Below, one piece after another: positions 1-13,805 of a stretch of DNA of 64,000 nucleotides. Below the pieces are notes generated by a model. It ran no database searches and had not been told where the DNA came from. It saw only the letters and a list, made by a program, of their open reading frames with translations. The translations under genes and the position numbers were made by a program. The stretch comes from Malaya genurostris. Taxonomy: Eukaryota; Arthropoda; Insecta; Diptera; Culicidae. How positions within the stretch are numbered: position 1 is the first letter of the stretch; each line of letters starts with the position of its first letter. Where the stretch lies: the NCBI RefSeq assembly GCF_030247185.1, contig NC_080572.1, positions 231,013,336 through 231,077,335 of the forward strand. Reading direction: 5' to 3'.

Positions 1-1189
1 TGAAATCCAAAAGAAAACTCCTCAGCTAGCAGTTTTAAGGCCAATAATGGGGTAGTGTTCGTAGGAGTTCGGTATCACATGGTATGAGTAACCACGTTGC
101 CTGAAATTGCTCTACAAGACAATTAAAATCAAACGGCTCAAGCCACTGAAAACGCACATTGGAATGTGAGGGAGTAAATTATATGGTCTGGTGCTGTTTT
201 TCATGAGCTGGTATAAGAACCCGAGTAGAGTGTGAGATTGAAAAGAAAACTCAATATGATGTTGTGCTGTTCATATATATATCGATTACTTAGTTTGCTA
301 TCGTTTTGGTCGTTTTAACGGTTAAAAGATCAAAATTGAAAGCAAAAAAAATGCTGTGTGACATCAAACTGGAAACTAGTTTTGCTCTCAGTGAAAGCAC
401 ATTGAAAACTTAATATGATGTAGATTTTCTCGAAATGACACGTCACGAGCATAATCTAAAAATAGAACAGCCAGAAAAGGTCCGGGATAGTATACATTTA
501 GGCGATATTACTCGCAAGCAAGAAAAAAGATTTTATGCAATCTCCACACTACCGCGGAGGGAATCCATCCGGTTTCGAACTTAGGTGATTTGGAATGTGA
601 ACTTTTGGCGATTGCTATGGACTGTAAGCGCTAGCTATCAGGAGATGGAAAATGTTCGGTTATATGACAAGTAGTGTTGTTTCACAAAGTTGTATGCAGG
701 TAATTTCTGTCAGTGCACACTCGTTGCGTCGCTTCCATCCCGCATCCACCGTGAATAGCAGTGTGGCTATTTGAGTACAGTATAAAAATGTTCTCTTTGT
801 CCTTCTCATATCCAAAGCTGTAGCATTATAACATCAAATTGAGTTATCTACTTGATCGCATATAACTCGCACATGTAATCACGTTGAAATACGAATTTAG
901 AGACCGAACCTTTTACAGTGAAGTCTTTTACAACACAGGGAACGTGAATTAGGAATCCGGCAATAAGGTATCCCAGATCATTTGTTTTTTCGGCTAATTG
1001 GGACAGGGAACGATTATCTCGATTCTGACAACAGATAGAACCAGAATTTCTTTAGTTCTTGTGTAGACTTATAATTTACGATCATTTGATGCAGAATTAG
1101 TCCTGTGACTAAAAATTATGAAGATTTAGTTAGTCGGGTTCTTTAGAAAAGCGTATTAAAGTTTTAAGATCTATTAGATGATTGATAAA
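1..1189. other. AT-rich non-coding DNA, nothing recognised
   Basis: No reading frame of useful length, no repeat partner seen in this window and no RNA-like fold noticed. It may be intronic if the candidate promoter near 34.4 kb is real, because that gene would be transcribed toward this end. Confidence 0.5.
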
Positions 1190-1875
1190 ACATCAAAGTA
1201 TCGTATCAAAGAATGCTCACTCGCAACTCTACCACGATGAAATCGGTGCCATCAAAGAGAATCGGAAATCATCGCAACAACAAAAAAACCGGCATGGTAC
1301 ATTTAACATAGAATAGACACTAGTGCGAGAGCGAATTTCTCTCGGTGAACCGTCTGAGAATCAACGGCTAGCACGCTGCTGTGGGGATTCTCTCTGAAGC
1401 AACAAACGGTCGCTTATTCTCGTTTCGCGATCCGATTCTGTATGGGCAGTGGATAATTGCGATAGAATCATTTTACTATTGCCGCTTATTCTAACTATGT
1501 GCTTATAACCTTTATATAATTTGTGTCTATGAAAATGTATGTGAATGCTCCACACAAGGGTTTTTAAATATTGCAACCTAGTATGAGAATCATCAAGTCG
1601 AATCATCGATTCGATTTTCTGCGATAATTGTCAACTTGCGATTCTCTCTTGGTAAATTCCACACAGCGGCGATCATTATCAGACTGAATTTTTTTAGGGG
1701 CCATGAAATACTCAGAGTATGAAGTGGAACGAAGAAATGTAGAAAAATTCTCTCGAGGTTCATGCATTGAGAGACTCGAATTCTTGTAGCATCTTCTACC
1801 GGATTGAAAATGTTGTATACAATATAGATAAAAATCGAGCAGCTTCTGTCAAATTTTCAGCAATCACCAACACTG
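1190..1875 (-). repeat. Dispersed repeat D, copy 1 (inverted partner at 26585-27265)
   Basis: This ~690-bp block matches 26585-27265 on the opposite strand almost throughout, with scattered substitutions and small indels. Matching landmarks include 'GGTAGAAGATTCTAC'-like and 'CCACAGCAGCGTGCTA' boxes in both copies. Both copies keep one open frame of about 70-80 codons (1361-1606 here), with most residues shared (for example RETRISDRLLLQR). I do not recognise the peptide. Family type is unknown; a solo LTR or an unclassified transposon fragment are both possible. No target duplication was identified. Confidence 0.75.
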
Positions 1876-4200
1876 GATAAAATACTTCTCAAAGCATCTA
1901 GCGTTAGTGAGAATATGAAGTTTTAAGCATTTATAACTAGGAATAAGAATTGTTTTGAAGAGGTTCTTCGACACAGTTTGTGGACTACTTAGGAATATTC
2001 AAATTAAACAAATATTTTCTTGGTGGCTCCTCTAAGCCACTAAAGTAGTATTAAGAATTGGCTCTAGGTTATGAAATCTGAGACATTCAATATTCGATGT
2101 TCGAACTTCGTAAACAATGAATTTTTCCATACTGTTGGATATAAAGTTATGGACATTTTTAGAACGGGTTTGGCGAGTAGATTATTTTCGCCATCCAGGT
2201 CCCCGATTTCTGGATGCACTGAAAATAATGGTCTAAGAACTTTGGAATGAACTTCGCAACGTCGTATGATTACAAATATCGAAACATTTTTTTAAAACTG
2301 AACGCAAAAATTGTTACAGGATCGGATACTTAACGTATCTAGAAGGAAATCGATGACGTCAAATATATTTCTCATATCAAATTCTGAAATAAGCTCCTTC
2401 TAGGGCAGACGATCAACGAGATGTGAATGCCAAAGCCACTATTCAGATTGACCTGCTTCAGACAAACGTGGTACCGATGATCGCCAATTTATCTAATGCC
2501 TTACAGACGTGTGGTTTGACACCAATATTCTTGTGGTTAAAAAGAAAGAGCATTATTTGCGTAAAAGTTGAAAAAATGTTGAAAAAAATCGTTTCTTCGC
2601 GGTTATGGTTGCGGTAAACTGCAGGATCTCGGCAGGATGTCAAAGCATTTTTGTAGAAGGCAACAAAGGATTGAAGGAATAATTCTTCCATTGAAACTTA
2701 ACTTTGTTTTTTTGTGCTGCCATTTGAAATTTGCTCAATTTCAATGGATTCACTAAGTTGTTGATTTTAATATTTTCATTTTTTGAGTTTCACAAAACTT
2801 TTGCCTTTAAACAGCAAAATGTTAACATAATGTGATATTAATTGAAAATTTGATGAGTTGATATCATATTAGGATTTCAATCTGATGTTGCTATCATAAT
2901 CAAATATCAATTTGTTCTAATTTTGATGTTAGACTTTACTCGGGAAGCCTCGACGGGAAAATTATGACAATTTATGAATTTCTTTTATCATTATTAATTA
3001 CTTCAATACCCAAAACCTTAACTCAAGTTGTAGATAGAAACGCATCGTATTGAGTTCTGAAGGTGAGCGTTGTATGCTTTCAGAGCTAAATACCATGCGT
3101 CTCCATCTGATGATAGTTTGATAGAGACGTACGGTTTTTCGATTGATTTTTTGTTTAAGTCTGAATATATACCTGTCCACGTTTACTTGAAATCTGAAAA
3201 TAATACAGTGTAATGTATTCATAAATAGTTTATAGTTTATCTGGAGTGGTACAAAAATTGTAAAGGCAAAAAAAATGGAAAATTTTGAACATTTTTCCTA
3301 CATGGAATACATTTTGAACATTTCTAAAAAAATCGGAGAGATTTCCTGCAATGCCTTAAATGAAAATCAGAAGAACCACCCTAACTCCACAAATATGGCA
3401 GTTAACGCGTTAAAAATTTGGGAAAATCATCTCCAATACAAACCCTTTCAAACAGCTTATATCAATCGTTTGCGATTCCGGGAGCACCAGAAACATTCGT
3501 CACAAAATCATTGTTTCATTCAACCATTCGCTATTTTGAAGCTATTTAATTTTGTAGATATGTACTAGGTTTTGTTTCCAAGAATAACATAAATCGGTAT
3601 AGGCTGATATAGCATCGTAAATCCACTTTTACATATTACATCAATAGAGGTCACCAAAAAGATTTTTACTCATTCTAAAAAAACAAAACAGACACATACT
3701 TGCTGAATTTGGGTCAACCGATTATTTATAATCCCATACGATTCCAGGTACACAAGACCGTTCGTAGCTAGGAAGGGAAAAATAATACGAAGCTGTTAGA
3801 CAGTCTCTTTGATTCCCCGATTGGATTGTGCATTGAGACGAATCGTGATGACGAAATGATACCCAAATTTCTGAACCAAAAAACGACAAATCCGTAGTTG
3901 GACAACTCCCCTTATCATCATGTCATCACCTTTTTTTTCAACTCACACTCCCCAATGCCTTTTTCTATGCTGACGAATTGGCATGAGTTCAACGGGTGTT
4001 TGTCGTATGTCACTGTGTGTGAGCGTGTGTTTCTAATCTTCCGAACGCATGAGTCTGAGGAACAACACACCAAAGCTCTTTCCGACATTGCCATCGCCGT
4101 TAGGACAAGCGATTGACGTAATTATTTAGATTCAAGCCGATCGTAGACTGAGGACAAGCCTATTACGAAAGGAAAATATACCCACTCACAATAAACACAC
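1876..4200. other. AT-rich non-coding DNA, nothing recognised
   Basis: Short frames only and no family resemblance. Around 2820-2940 there are several AT-rich quasi-palindromic words of the 'TTTGATAT' type that may belong to an old MITE, but no terminal inverted repeat could be fixed. Confidence 0.45.
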
Positions 4201-4620
4201 GAGCTCAGGGGAGCCCCTGGTGATGGTGGTGGTGGTGTTGGTGGTGGGGTTGTTATGCTACTATCCTGACCTGGTTCTCACCCGTCCGTAATGTTTCTTC
4301 CTGACACAGGGATTTTTTGGAAGCTTCGTGTCCTCTATTTATGGTGGCCATCGTGATGCGGGCTAAAGGTGCTTTGAGCTTTGCCACTTCCATTTGGGAA
4401 ATACTTTCCGGTTCCGTAGTTTTATTCCGGGTACGTAGAGAAATGTACAGGATGCTATTAGTTAGATCAGTGAAACGCCACAGTGACGGGGTTGAGTTTG
4501 ACCTAACAGGGCATAATTCAGACAGTTTAGACCAATGGTTCCCAAATCTGGTAGGTCGAAAGTCCTTTTGTGAATACATTATTATTTATACTGCCCACCA
4601 GGCGAAAACATAGTTTTGTT
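4201..4620 (-). other. Short GGT-rich run and unassigned 108-codon frame
   Basis: A GGT/GTT-rich low-complexity run lies at about 4217-4252. Next to it a minus-strand frame (4253-4579) is open for 108 codons with an ordinary amino-acid mix and no recognisable domain. The block near 4530-4570 ('GGTTCCCAAATCTGG') weakly recalls the termini of hAT elements, but no partner end was found. I would not call a gene here. Confidence 0.2.
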
Positions 4621-5304
4621 AAAACTAGTGGTCGAATAATGTTTTTCTCACACCTGTGGGAAATTTTCTAAACATCGATTTTTTTGTTGACTTTTATCGC
4701 ATTTTTAAGATATGACTAATGGTGACATTATACAATTTTCATGAGCTCATGTGCCTATTGCAGATTGAATGAAAGTCTACAATATAAAGTTCTGTTGTGT
4801 TTCGAAACTTTAAACGCGTAAACAGAAATGAGATAATTTCTATTTTTCCTTTTGTGTTTAAAAAAAAATGGTTCGAGCGAAATTTTGCCCACAGCTTCGG
4901 TAATCCGTTTTGAAGGGGTTACTTTCAAAATTTACAGGTATAATAAAAACATGCACCCTCAAAAAAACCTTAAACTTAATCTAATTTTCCAATTAGTCAT
5001 CCTAAAAACCGCCTTGTCACAAGTGGACCCCTCTAAATGTAAAAAAATCAACGTAAGCTCTATTTTGAAGTATTTCGAACTTTCCGAAACCGGAGACCGG
5101 TAAACCGAATTTAATTCGTTTGTGTATCATTTACCAGACCTACAAATCAAAATAATATTCAGATCATTTTAAATTATTTGATAACATATTACAAATTTTA
5201 ATTACTTATCACCCTGTTACTCCGAAGCCAGATACAGACACAAATAAACTACAAGCTATGAAACCATAATTCCAAAAAATCAAAAGTGCTGTAATGTCGA
5301 AACT
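4621..5304. other. Non-coding DNA, nothing recognised
   Basis: No repeat partner or coding signal seen. An 83-codon frame at 4852-5103 has no family resemblance and is likely chance. Confidence 0.45.
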
Positions 5305-7350
5305 ATGCTGTTTTGTCGTGAACACGACTTAGTTTACTATGGGGCGCCTTTTCAAACTGTACAAGAATGGATAGAGCTCAATCGTGAAAATCTCTTGTTG
5401 TCCTTAACCCAACGATATATTTTTTTCTCCATGCTATCGGAAATATGATCAGCAGTTTATGATAAGATTTTCAGTAGTATGAAACAATTACAAATACTTC
5501 AAAACTATAGTTTTTTTAAAATGTTTGATATCAACAAGTATCAAAGAGAAAAACTTGTGACGCTTGTTTGTCTTTCCCGTACTCGGACGACGGTTTTGAT
5601 GCAGAGAGCGACATTGCATTCTCGCGTTACCAACTGAGTAGGTATAAATTGTGAAAATTGACACATTTCATTCATTCTAGCCTGTGCAGTTGACTTTTAA
5701 TATCAGTAAATTAATTATTAAGGTCTGAGGCCAGTGTGTTAGGGTGATTTAGAAGGTTATTTTCACGCTTCAAATCTGATTTTCTCAGAAACGGTGACGA
5801 ATATAAAAAAAAACCAACTGACAATCTCTTAGAAAATTAGATTATTCTGTGAAAATTTCAGAAAGCCCCATTGACTTTAGCGGTCGGGAAAGTCTTTTTT
5901 CTGAAGGAACAATTGCATAGCTGAAAACGCCGTCTTTCAACTTGTTTATGGAATATCTCGCCTTCAAAAGCATGGATCAAAAATCTATCCTGACAATGTC
6001 TAGATAATTTAATTTTGATGCGATTAGTGCATAAAAACATAGACATGCAGAAGTTACAGCTAAAACAATTTGAAGATGTTTGCTAAACTTCAAGTTTCCG
6101 ACGAAAAAGGCGGGTGGGTAATGTCAGAGACATAACTGGATGTCGTGAATACGAAAACAACTGACATGTTCCTTAACACTTCCGAATATCAATTAGTTGA
6201 TCAATGATAGTATGAATTATGCAAGCATTCCCCTTTTCCACATTTTTCGCAAAAACAAAGAAGGCTTCACTTGATCTCGATTACTGTGAATTTCACACAG
6301 CGAAAAGTGCAAAAATCAAATCAAACAGTTCTAGATTTGCACTAAACTGAGGACATTTTCCTTCGATTTGCGAGCAAGTAATCCTAATAGTTCTTTAGAA
6401 AACTTTTAGAGCCATTAGAACGGCTGATTTTGTGTGATGCTCTCCACCGTTGTCCTCTTTTCGTTGTTTTTTCACCAATGACTGGCAGCTGTGACGTAAT
6501 CGCTCTTGTCGGAAGCGAAACTAGCTTTGCAAACGACACAAAATACATCTGCTCGCAGTGGCGATAGAATCCAAACTGATTCAATTTTTGTTAGGAGCTT
6601 TCTTTTTACGTGATTTCGTTTGTAGCTTTTTCACTAATGAGCGGTCCTAACGGCTATAAAAATAGCCGCATACAGAATTTTAATGTCAATTATTTCATTT
6701 TAGATTTGCATAATTTATTGAAAGAAACTACCAATATGCTGTAGGGATTCGTTTCTAGCATTCAGAAGGACCAAATTGAGGAACTCACTACGATATTCAC
6801 CACTTTTCGGAACATTTTTCTCGAACGATTTGTTGTACAGCAGCAGATATTTTGTTCTCTTCCTCAGAACGCGTTCTGATTGGCTAGTGTTGACATGGGT
6901 CAAATGAGACAGGTTTGTCAATAGTGTACTATTGAAATACTTCAATGCTTTTCTATACACGTTTTTCTATACACGTTTAAGTTGAACAATTTCGATTCTA
7001 TTGGTAGTTAGATTATATAAATCCTTTCACAGATCACTGAGCTATGAGCTTTTAAAATACGAGAAAGGCAAACGCCTACAAACGCCTTATGAATTATCCT
7101 CTTTGATACTCGTTTATACCAAACATTACAGAAAAGTTTAATCTTGAATTATTTGAGATTATGTCACAAAACTGAAAATTTTATCATAAAATTGTGATCA
7201 TATTTCCGATGTCATGTAGCAAAAATTATGTTGATTCGTTAGATACAACAAGAGATATTCACGATCAAAAACTTATCACTCTCTCAGAGGGTAAATTTTG
7301 AAAAGGCACCCCATAGTAAAGTAAGTCGTATTCACGACAAAATATTTCAA
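5305..7350. mobile_element. 2-kb element with ~290-bp terminal inverted repeats
   Basis: The first ~290 bases (5305-5600) are repeated in inverted orientation at about 7060-7350. Shared blocks in order from the outside are 'TCGTGAACACGACTTAG', 'TTTACTATGGGGCGCC', 'ATCTCTTGTTG', 'ATCGGAAATATGATCA' and 'GTATCAAAGAG'. Divergence and indels are moderate, so the copy is not new. No transposase remains inside. The interior holds the repeat block at 6300-6640. This is a long-TIR, foldback-type non-autonomous transposon; the superfamily cannot be named because no target duplication is clear. Confidence 0.7.
6297..6640 (-). repeat. Dispersed repeat E, copy 1 (partner at 53930-54200)
   Basis: On the minus strand this block aligns with 53930-54200 (plus). 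Shared words include 'ACGAAAAG', 'GGACAACG', 'CGTTCTAATGGCTCTAAA' and 'GTGCACTTTTCGCTGT'-like ends. The core 'AGCCGTTCTAATGGCT' is a small inverted repeat. A related flank ('GTAATGTCAGAGACATAAC', 6119-6137) reappears inverted near 57970, so the full family may be longer than the block given here. Confidence 0.6.
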
Positions 7351-7689
7351 ATTAACACTAGAGTATACTTTTGCAAATTAAATGCAATAAATTTTCTCGA
7401 AGGGATTTCTCATCTGGGCTTGGCTGTACCGTTTTTCTTGCTATCATTATAACTCGAAGCTGTTAATTGTACAAAAATAGTGTCTTATAAGAAGCTCTAT
7501 GAAATCAAATGGGCATGTTAAAAATAAAAAAGATAATTCTTCAAAAGTTAAAAAATCTCCCGAAAAATTCGCTAAAAAAGTTCGATAATCCTTCAAAAGT
7601 TAAAAAATTTCCCGAAAAAACTTGCTGAAAAAATCGATTGACTTGAAAACTTGACAAAACATTTTTTAAATATTTTAATATAACAAAAT
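7351..7689. other. AT-rich non-coding DNA
   Basis: The phrase 'TCTCCCGAAAAATTCG' is nearly repeated about 50 bases later (7555-7630), a short local duplication. Nothing else seen. Confidence 0.4.
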
Positions 7690-8005
7690 ACAAAAGAAAA
7701 AACCTGTTTTAATACACCAGTGGTGCAATGATGCCTTTCTCATGTGCATATAATATTGTGGTATTCTATTCAAAATTTTTCTCTTCGATTTTTGAAAGAA
7801 GCCAAGAGATTGTTTGTGCACAACATAAAGAATAAAACAGTGCTTTCATTTGAATCTAAGTTTGTTTCTAAGTTTCTAAGCGAACCTTTCATTTGAATCT
7901 AAGTTTGTCAAAATCGGTTCAGCCATCTCCGAGAAAACCTAGTGAGATTATTTGACACACACATACACACACAGACACAGACACACACATACACACACAC
8001 TCTCT

Positions 8006-8024
<19 letters not shown>

Positions 8025-8062
<38 letters not shown>
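8025..8062. repeat. (GA)n microsatellite
   Basis: Uninterrupted GA dinucleotides, preceded by short CA and CT runs and followed by a few imperfect CA units. Confidence 0.95.
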
Positions 8063-8067
<5 letters not shown>

Positions 8068-8076
8068 CACGCACAA

Positions 8077-8389
<313 letters not shown>

Positions 8390-8439
8390 TTGCTCAGCTC
8401 AATGAACTGAGTCGAATGGTATATGACAAATTCCACCCA

Positions 8440-8560
8440 AAACCCTTTCGCCGAAAACAATTTCACATGTAGTCTTTTCACCGAAAACATTCACGGTGAA
8501 TATGTTATTTCACCGAATGCCAATTCGCTGAAAAGGTTATTTCGCCGAATCCTATAATTG
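8440..8560. repeat. Degenerate TTCGCCGAA repeat
   Basis: The word TTCGCCGAA or TTCACCGAA recurs with variable spacing of roughly 15-25 bases (for example 'TTTCGCCGAAAACAATTTCA', 'TTTCACCGAATGCC'). Short-period, half-palindromic and degenerate; it directly abuts the R copy. Confidence 0.6.
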
Positions 8561-9272
8561 TCTTAATATCGCCGAGTTAAATAATTTTCTAAATGCCGCT
8601 CGTTCGGTTCTTACTAAGGTTAAGAAACCTAACTTTGAGTAAGCCGGGCAAACGAGGCGACTACAGCTTTCGCGCGGCCTCGGCGGATTTGTTCCGCTGA
8701 GCCAACTTGGTTTCGTTTATGTGACCGCGCCGCATTCATTGTTAAGAAGACATAAAAATAAATAAATATTTTTGATTAGGAGCCAGAGTTTGATTTTTTT
8801 TAAATTTATAACATGATGCATGCGCTTCTTGGGTTCATACCAAATTCAGAGAAGGTGTTTTTGTATTTTATCAGAGTTTGTCAAAACTTTAAAAAATTAT
8901 AACAACGAAGAAATAGTTTTTATCGAAAATGCCGATACACGTGTTTAATGATTTATTATACAGGGGCTGAAAAAAACAAATTTAGACCGATTTTAAAATG
9001 TGAACTTGTTTTTGGTATACAATTTTTTTTAAAAATGTTCCATATATGAAACATGATATCCACGGTCAAGTAGTAGTAGTAGTGACTAGAACAATTACTC
9101 ATTAAAAGCCAAACATTTCCTGTACTCCCATTGAGAGTTTGATTTAAGTTTTTAAATGATATTTAATAAGTCGTTTCTTTCTATCCGTTCTCAGACATAT
9201 TTGTTTGAAAAATGGAAAAGCCCACTACATACTCCATTCAACTACTCAAAATTAGCAAGAAATACCCTTTTC
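8561..9272. other. Non-coding DNA with a GC-rich patch
   Basis: A GC-rich patch around 8640-8740 ('GCGCGGCCTCGGCGGATTTG') contrasts with the AT-rich rest and probably is part of a repeat, but no second copy lies in this window. Confidence 0.4.
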
Positions 9273-10533
<1,261 letters not shown>

Positions 10534-10989
10534 CAACGTTTCTACAAATCAAAGTTAATATATTGAAATCCGTGTTGATTTCATCTGTTTCATAGAGACG
10601 TAAAATTTATTTTTTATTTATATTTTATTTTATATATAAGTTTTGCGACAACACAAAAATTTCGAATAATTTCAATGGCTTTGTACAATAAGAAATAGAA
10701 CTTAAAATTATATGAATTTCATATACTAACCCATGGCAAATGAAACCAACTACAATGAAACAATAATTATTGCTTGATTTTTGTTTTACAAGCAATTAAG
10801 AACAAAAACATATATTTTAAATTTTTCGCTATCCTAAACGACATCAATTATAATCGAAAAAATATTTAAATTTAAATAACACAAACTTAGAATTATTTCG
10901 GAATGTATAGAATTCGAAAATTATTTGAATTTTCTATTAGTAAACAATTCAGAAAAAGCAGAATTTTGAATTTAACACCAAAAATCTCA

Positions 10990-11185
10990 CGAAATTAAGT
11001 AAAATCTGTTTTTATCCACCTAATGGTGTAATGATGCCTTTCTCATATCTCTCTTATTCTCATATAAAATAGTATTCTTCATACGATTTTGTTTGATTTT
11101 TGAAAAACATGAAATCTAGTGCATGAACTAGTGTAACCTACAAAATGAAATAGTTCTCAAATCGGTTAGGCCATCTTTCTCAGTG
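10990..11185 (-). repeat. R-family fragment in the fold-back loop
   Basis: Begins with 'TCCACCTAATGGTGTAATGA', the R end, followed by 'TGCCTTTCTCAT' and, at 11158, 'AAATCGGTTAGGCCATCTTT'. It stops abruptly at the LINE 3' fragment. Confidence 0.65.
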
Positions 11186-11640
11186 AAGTGAGTTCCACTA
11201 TTTCAGGTACTTATGAAACTGGAATCGCCCCGAATATTGGCTTTGCAGCAGCCTTTGCGATTAGCACCAACAGGTTATCTACCTGCTGCTTACAGTTGTC
11301 TACCTCTTCGTTTGAATGCTTTTTACTGAATGAAACCCTGCACCTAGTTATTTGGAGATTCGTGCCTTGCCGTAGCTTCTCATCAACTTCCTGATGGGAA
11401 GGGAAGAATAAAAGGAACATAGAAGGGGATTGGGAATTGGGTGAGGTGGGAAAACAGCACAAAACATAAAGAAATAAATCGTCCTGCATCCCCGAAAAGA
11501 TGCTGAACGATCTGCAGGTGCCAAAATGCACGGTTTATAAAACCTCCAACCACCGAGAGGCCTAAGAGATTTTACAAAAGCGACACCATTGTGCATTCCC
11601 CGAAGAATGCAGAACGATTTCTTCCCGAATATGCACTTGA
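11186..11640 (-). mobile_element. LINE 3'-end fragment related to 40970-41450
   Basis: The phrases 'GGAGATTCGTGCCTTGCC' (11350), 'GATGCTGAACGATCTGC' and 'AAAACCTCCAACCACCGAGA' have close counterparts in the 3' region of the RT/RNase H element at 41-42.7 kb. A minus-strand frame (11211-11531) is open but has no catalytic motif. The insertion was most likely made as a short 5'-truncated copy, as is normal for LINEs. Confidence 0.55.
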
Positions 11641-12329
11641 ATTAATTTAACACTTTAGAAGACAAAAAATACCTTATTTTCATATATAGCTAATAAATGA
11701 CTAACATGATACGAATATTTTTCAATGAAAAAACCCAATGTTTGAACATAATTTAAAAAAAATTAAAAAATATCTCCTCCGCCTTTTTTTCTGTCAAATA
11801 CAAGAAACGGATTTTTTTTCGTTTGCCTCAATGTTAGATATAACAGTTTAAAAATAACCTGTTTTGAAATAGTTTTGCTCATAACTTCGGTTCAGAAAAC
11901 GCTACCTGAATACGCCAGTCATTAAAAAATTGGTTTTAACAAACTCTAAAAGATGCTCAAAGATATCTATACGAAAAGAGAAAAATATAAATGCTAGAGC
12001 AAAAAATCTGATTTTTTGAGGAACACCCTAAGTTGCTCTTTAAAAATAGCTGTAACACTAAAACCGTTGCAGATACTACTATGGTGTCCTCAGCAAAGCT
12101 GCTCGATATAAGTTTATCTACAATTTTGCCGAGGAATGCAGTCCTCTATCTCAATACATCCGGAAAATAAGTTTTGGATCACCTTAATAATCCCTAATAC
12201 CATGTACATCGACATATGGCTTATCTTCACTGATCATTTGTTTTGAAGACATCATAGCTCTAAGGTATAAGGTTAAGCCACAAATGTTTTTGTCCCCCTA
12301 AATTGTGAATCCGGACCACTGTGCAATGC
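11641..12329. other. Loop of the fold-back, no gene
   Basis: AT-rich sequence with no second copy seen and no coding potential. Confidence 0.4.
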
Positions 12330-13390
12330 AATGTAACTCGGAAATTATAAAATTTCCCATCTTTTACCTATTTTTTGAGATTCTACGGCAAACCTACAAC
12401 AAAATCAGAATTTTAGTAGTAATCAAATGCGTTTGGGTTGTACATAAAAATGGTTTAGATCGTTTGTCCAATACAAAAATATAACTATTTTTAAAGTTGT
12501 AGGTTATTTACTAAAATTTTTAAAATTTTCAGTGATATCCAAGTTTCAGTTTTTTTTTGTAAATTTTGTTTATAATAAATTTTCAACTAAAATAATAAAA
12601 AATGTATGTCATAAAATTTAAAAGTTTTAATTTGATTTTGTTTGGCAAAATTTTCCCAATAATAGAAATTCTCTGTATTTCTTGAAATTCTTTGAACGGA
12701 TATATAATTTTGGTCATCAATACATTGTTTCTGGTATTGATTTCAATATTTTGAAGCAGAAAAATGTATGTCATCGCCTTAATTTTTGAGTTATATACAA
12801 ACATGTGAAAAAAAATGAAAAATTCATATATATTTATAAATTCATCGATTGTTTAATGTTTTCTTTTGATTGTGCAGGAATGGTAGTTGAGCGAAAATTG
12901 TAGCTGGTATCACTAGCAATCGAATAATGTGTAAAAATATATAGGTCATCGCTTTGAATTCCGAGATATTTACGATCATTGTAAAAAGTCTCATCTTTTC
13001 TTAGGTCATCTATCTACATTATTTCTGGAAGTAGTTCCTTTCCACTGGTGAACAAATTTCGAAAATCGGTTGACTAACAACAAAGTTATGACTCGGTAAA
13101 GTTGAAGTTCTCAATATCCGATTCACGATGCAGGTGCCGCATGAATGCAGATAGGGCACATTTTGAGCTTGAAAAAAAACTTAGAACGGGAAAGATCAGA
13201 TTTTCATTAGTTTTTCCTAAACGATCGTCAATAAAGATATACTTAAAATAACCTACAAGTTCGAGGGTGTAAAATTTATCGAAATTGGTCAAGTAACAGC
13301 TGAGCTATGATAGCTCAAAGTTACCGTTCCAACTTTTTTGAGGCTTGGTGCTCCGCGTAACTTTTTTAGGCTTGGTATTAGGAGTGTTAA
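12330..13390 (-). repeat. Right arm of fold-back
   Basis: Inverted copy of 9273-10533; it ends at GGAGTGTTAA, directly followed by an R-family end at 13391. Confidence 0.8.
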
Positions 13391-13805
13391 TCCACCTATT
13401 GGTGTGATAATGCATCACACAGTCTTGTTAAAAAAAATATTTTTTTTGGTTTATTTCTAACACGAAATTGGGCTTATTTTTTATACAAATTCATTCAGAT
13501 TGATTCGAATAGATAACGAAGATATGCTTCAGAGCCTTTCGGTAACACTCCTCGAATCAAATGTATGGAAAACATTACATTTGAACTTGATCATTGGTTA
13601 AATCTGATCAAATTATTCGGATAGAAAATAGTGCTATTTGGCGGTTGCATCACTTATACGATTGTATCTACAGAACCGGAAGAGTTAGTCATATGATCAA
13701 CGAACTTGATCAATACTAACTGATAGTAGCTTTCAAATGCGCTTAAAATTGTTAAAATCGGTTATGCGGTCTCCGAGAAAAGTGATCTTATAGAAAAAAA
13801 AACGT
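13391..13805 (-). repeat. R-family fragment
   Basis: Starts with 'TCCACCTATTGGTGTGATAA', has the internal 'AAAATCGGTTATGCGGTCTC' at about 13750, and is cut off where the next R copy begins. Confidence 0.6.

Noticed and set aside
6480..6680. Histone-type 3' stem-loop near AGCCGTTCTAATGGCT
   Set aside because: Stem is too short and loop too long, and no histone coding sequence is nearby.
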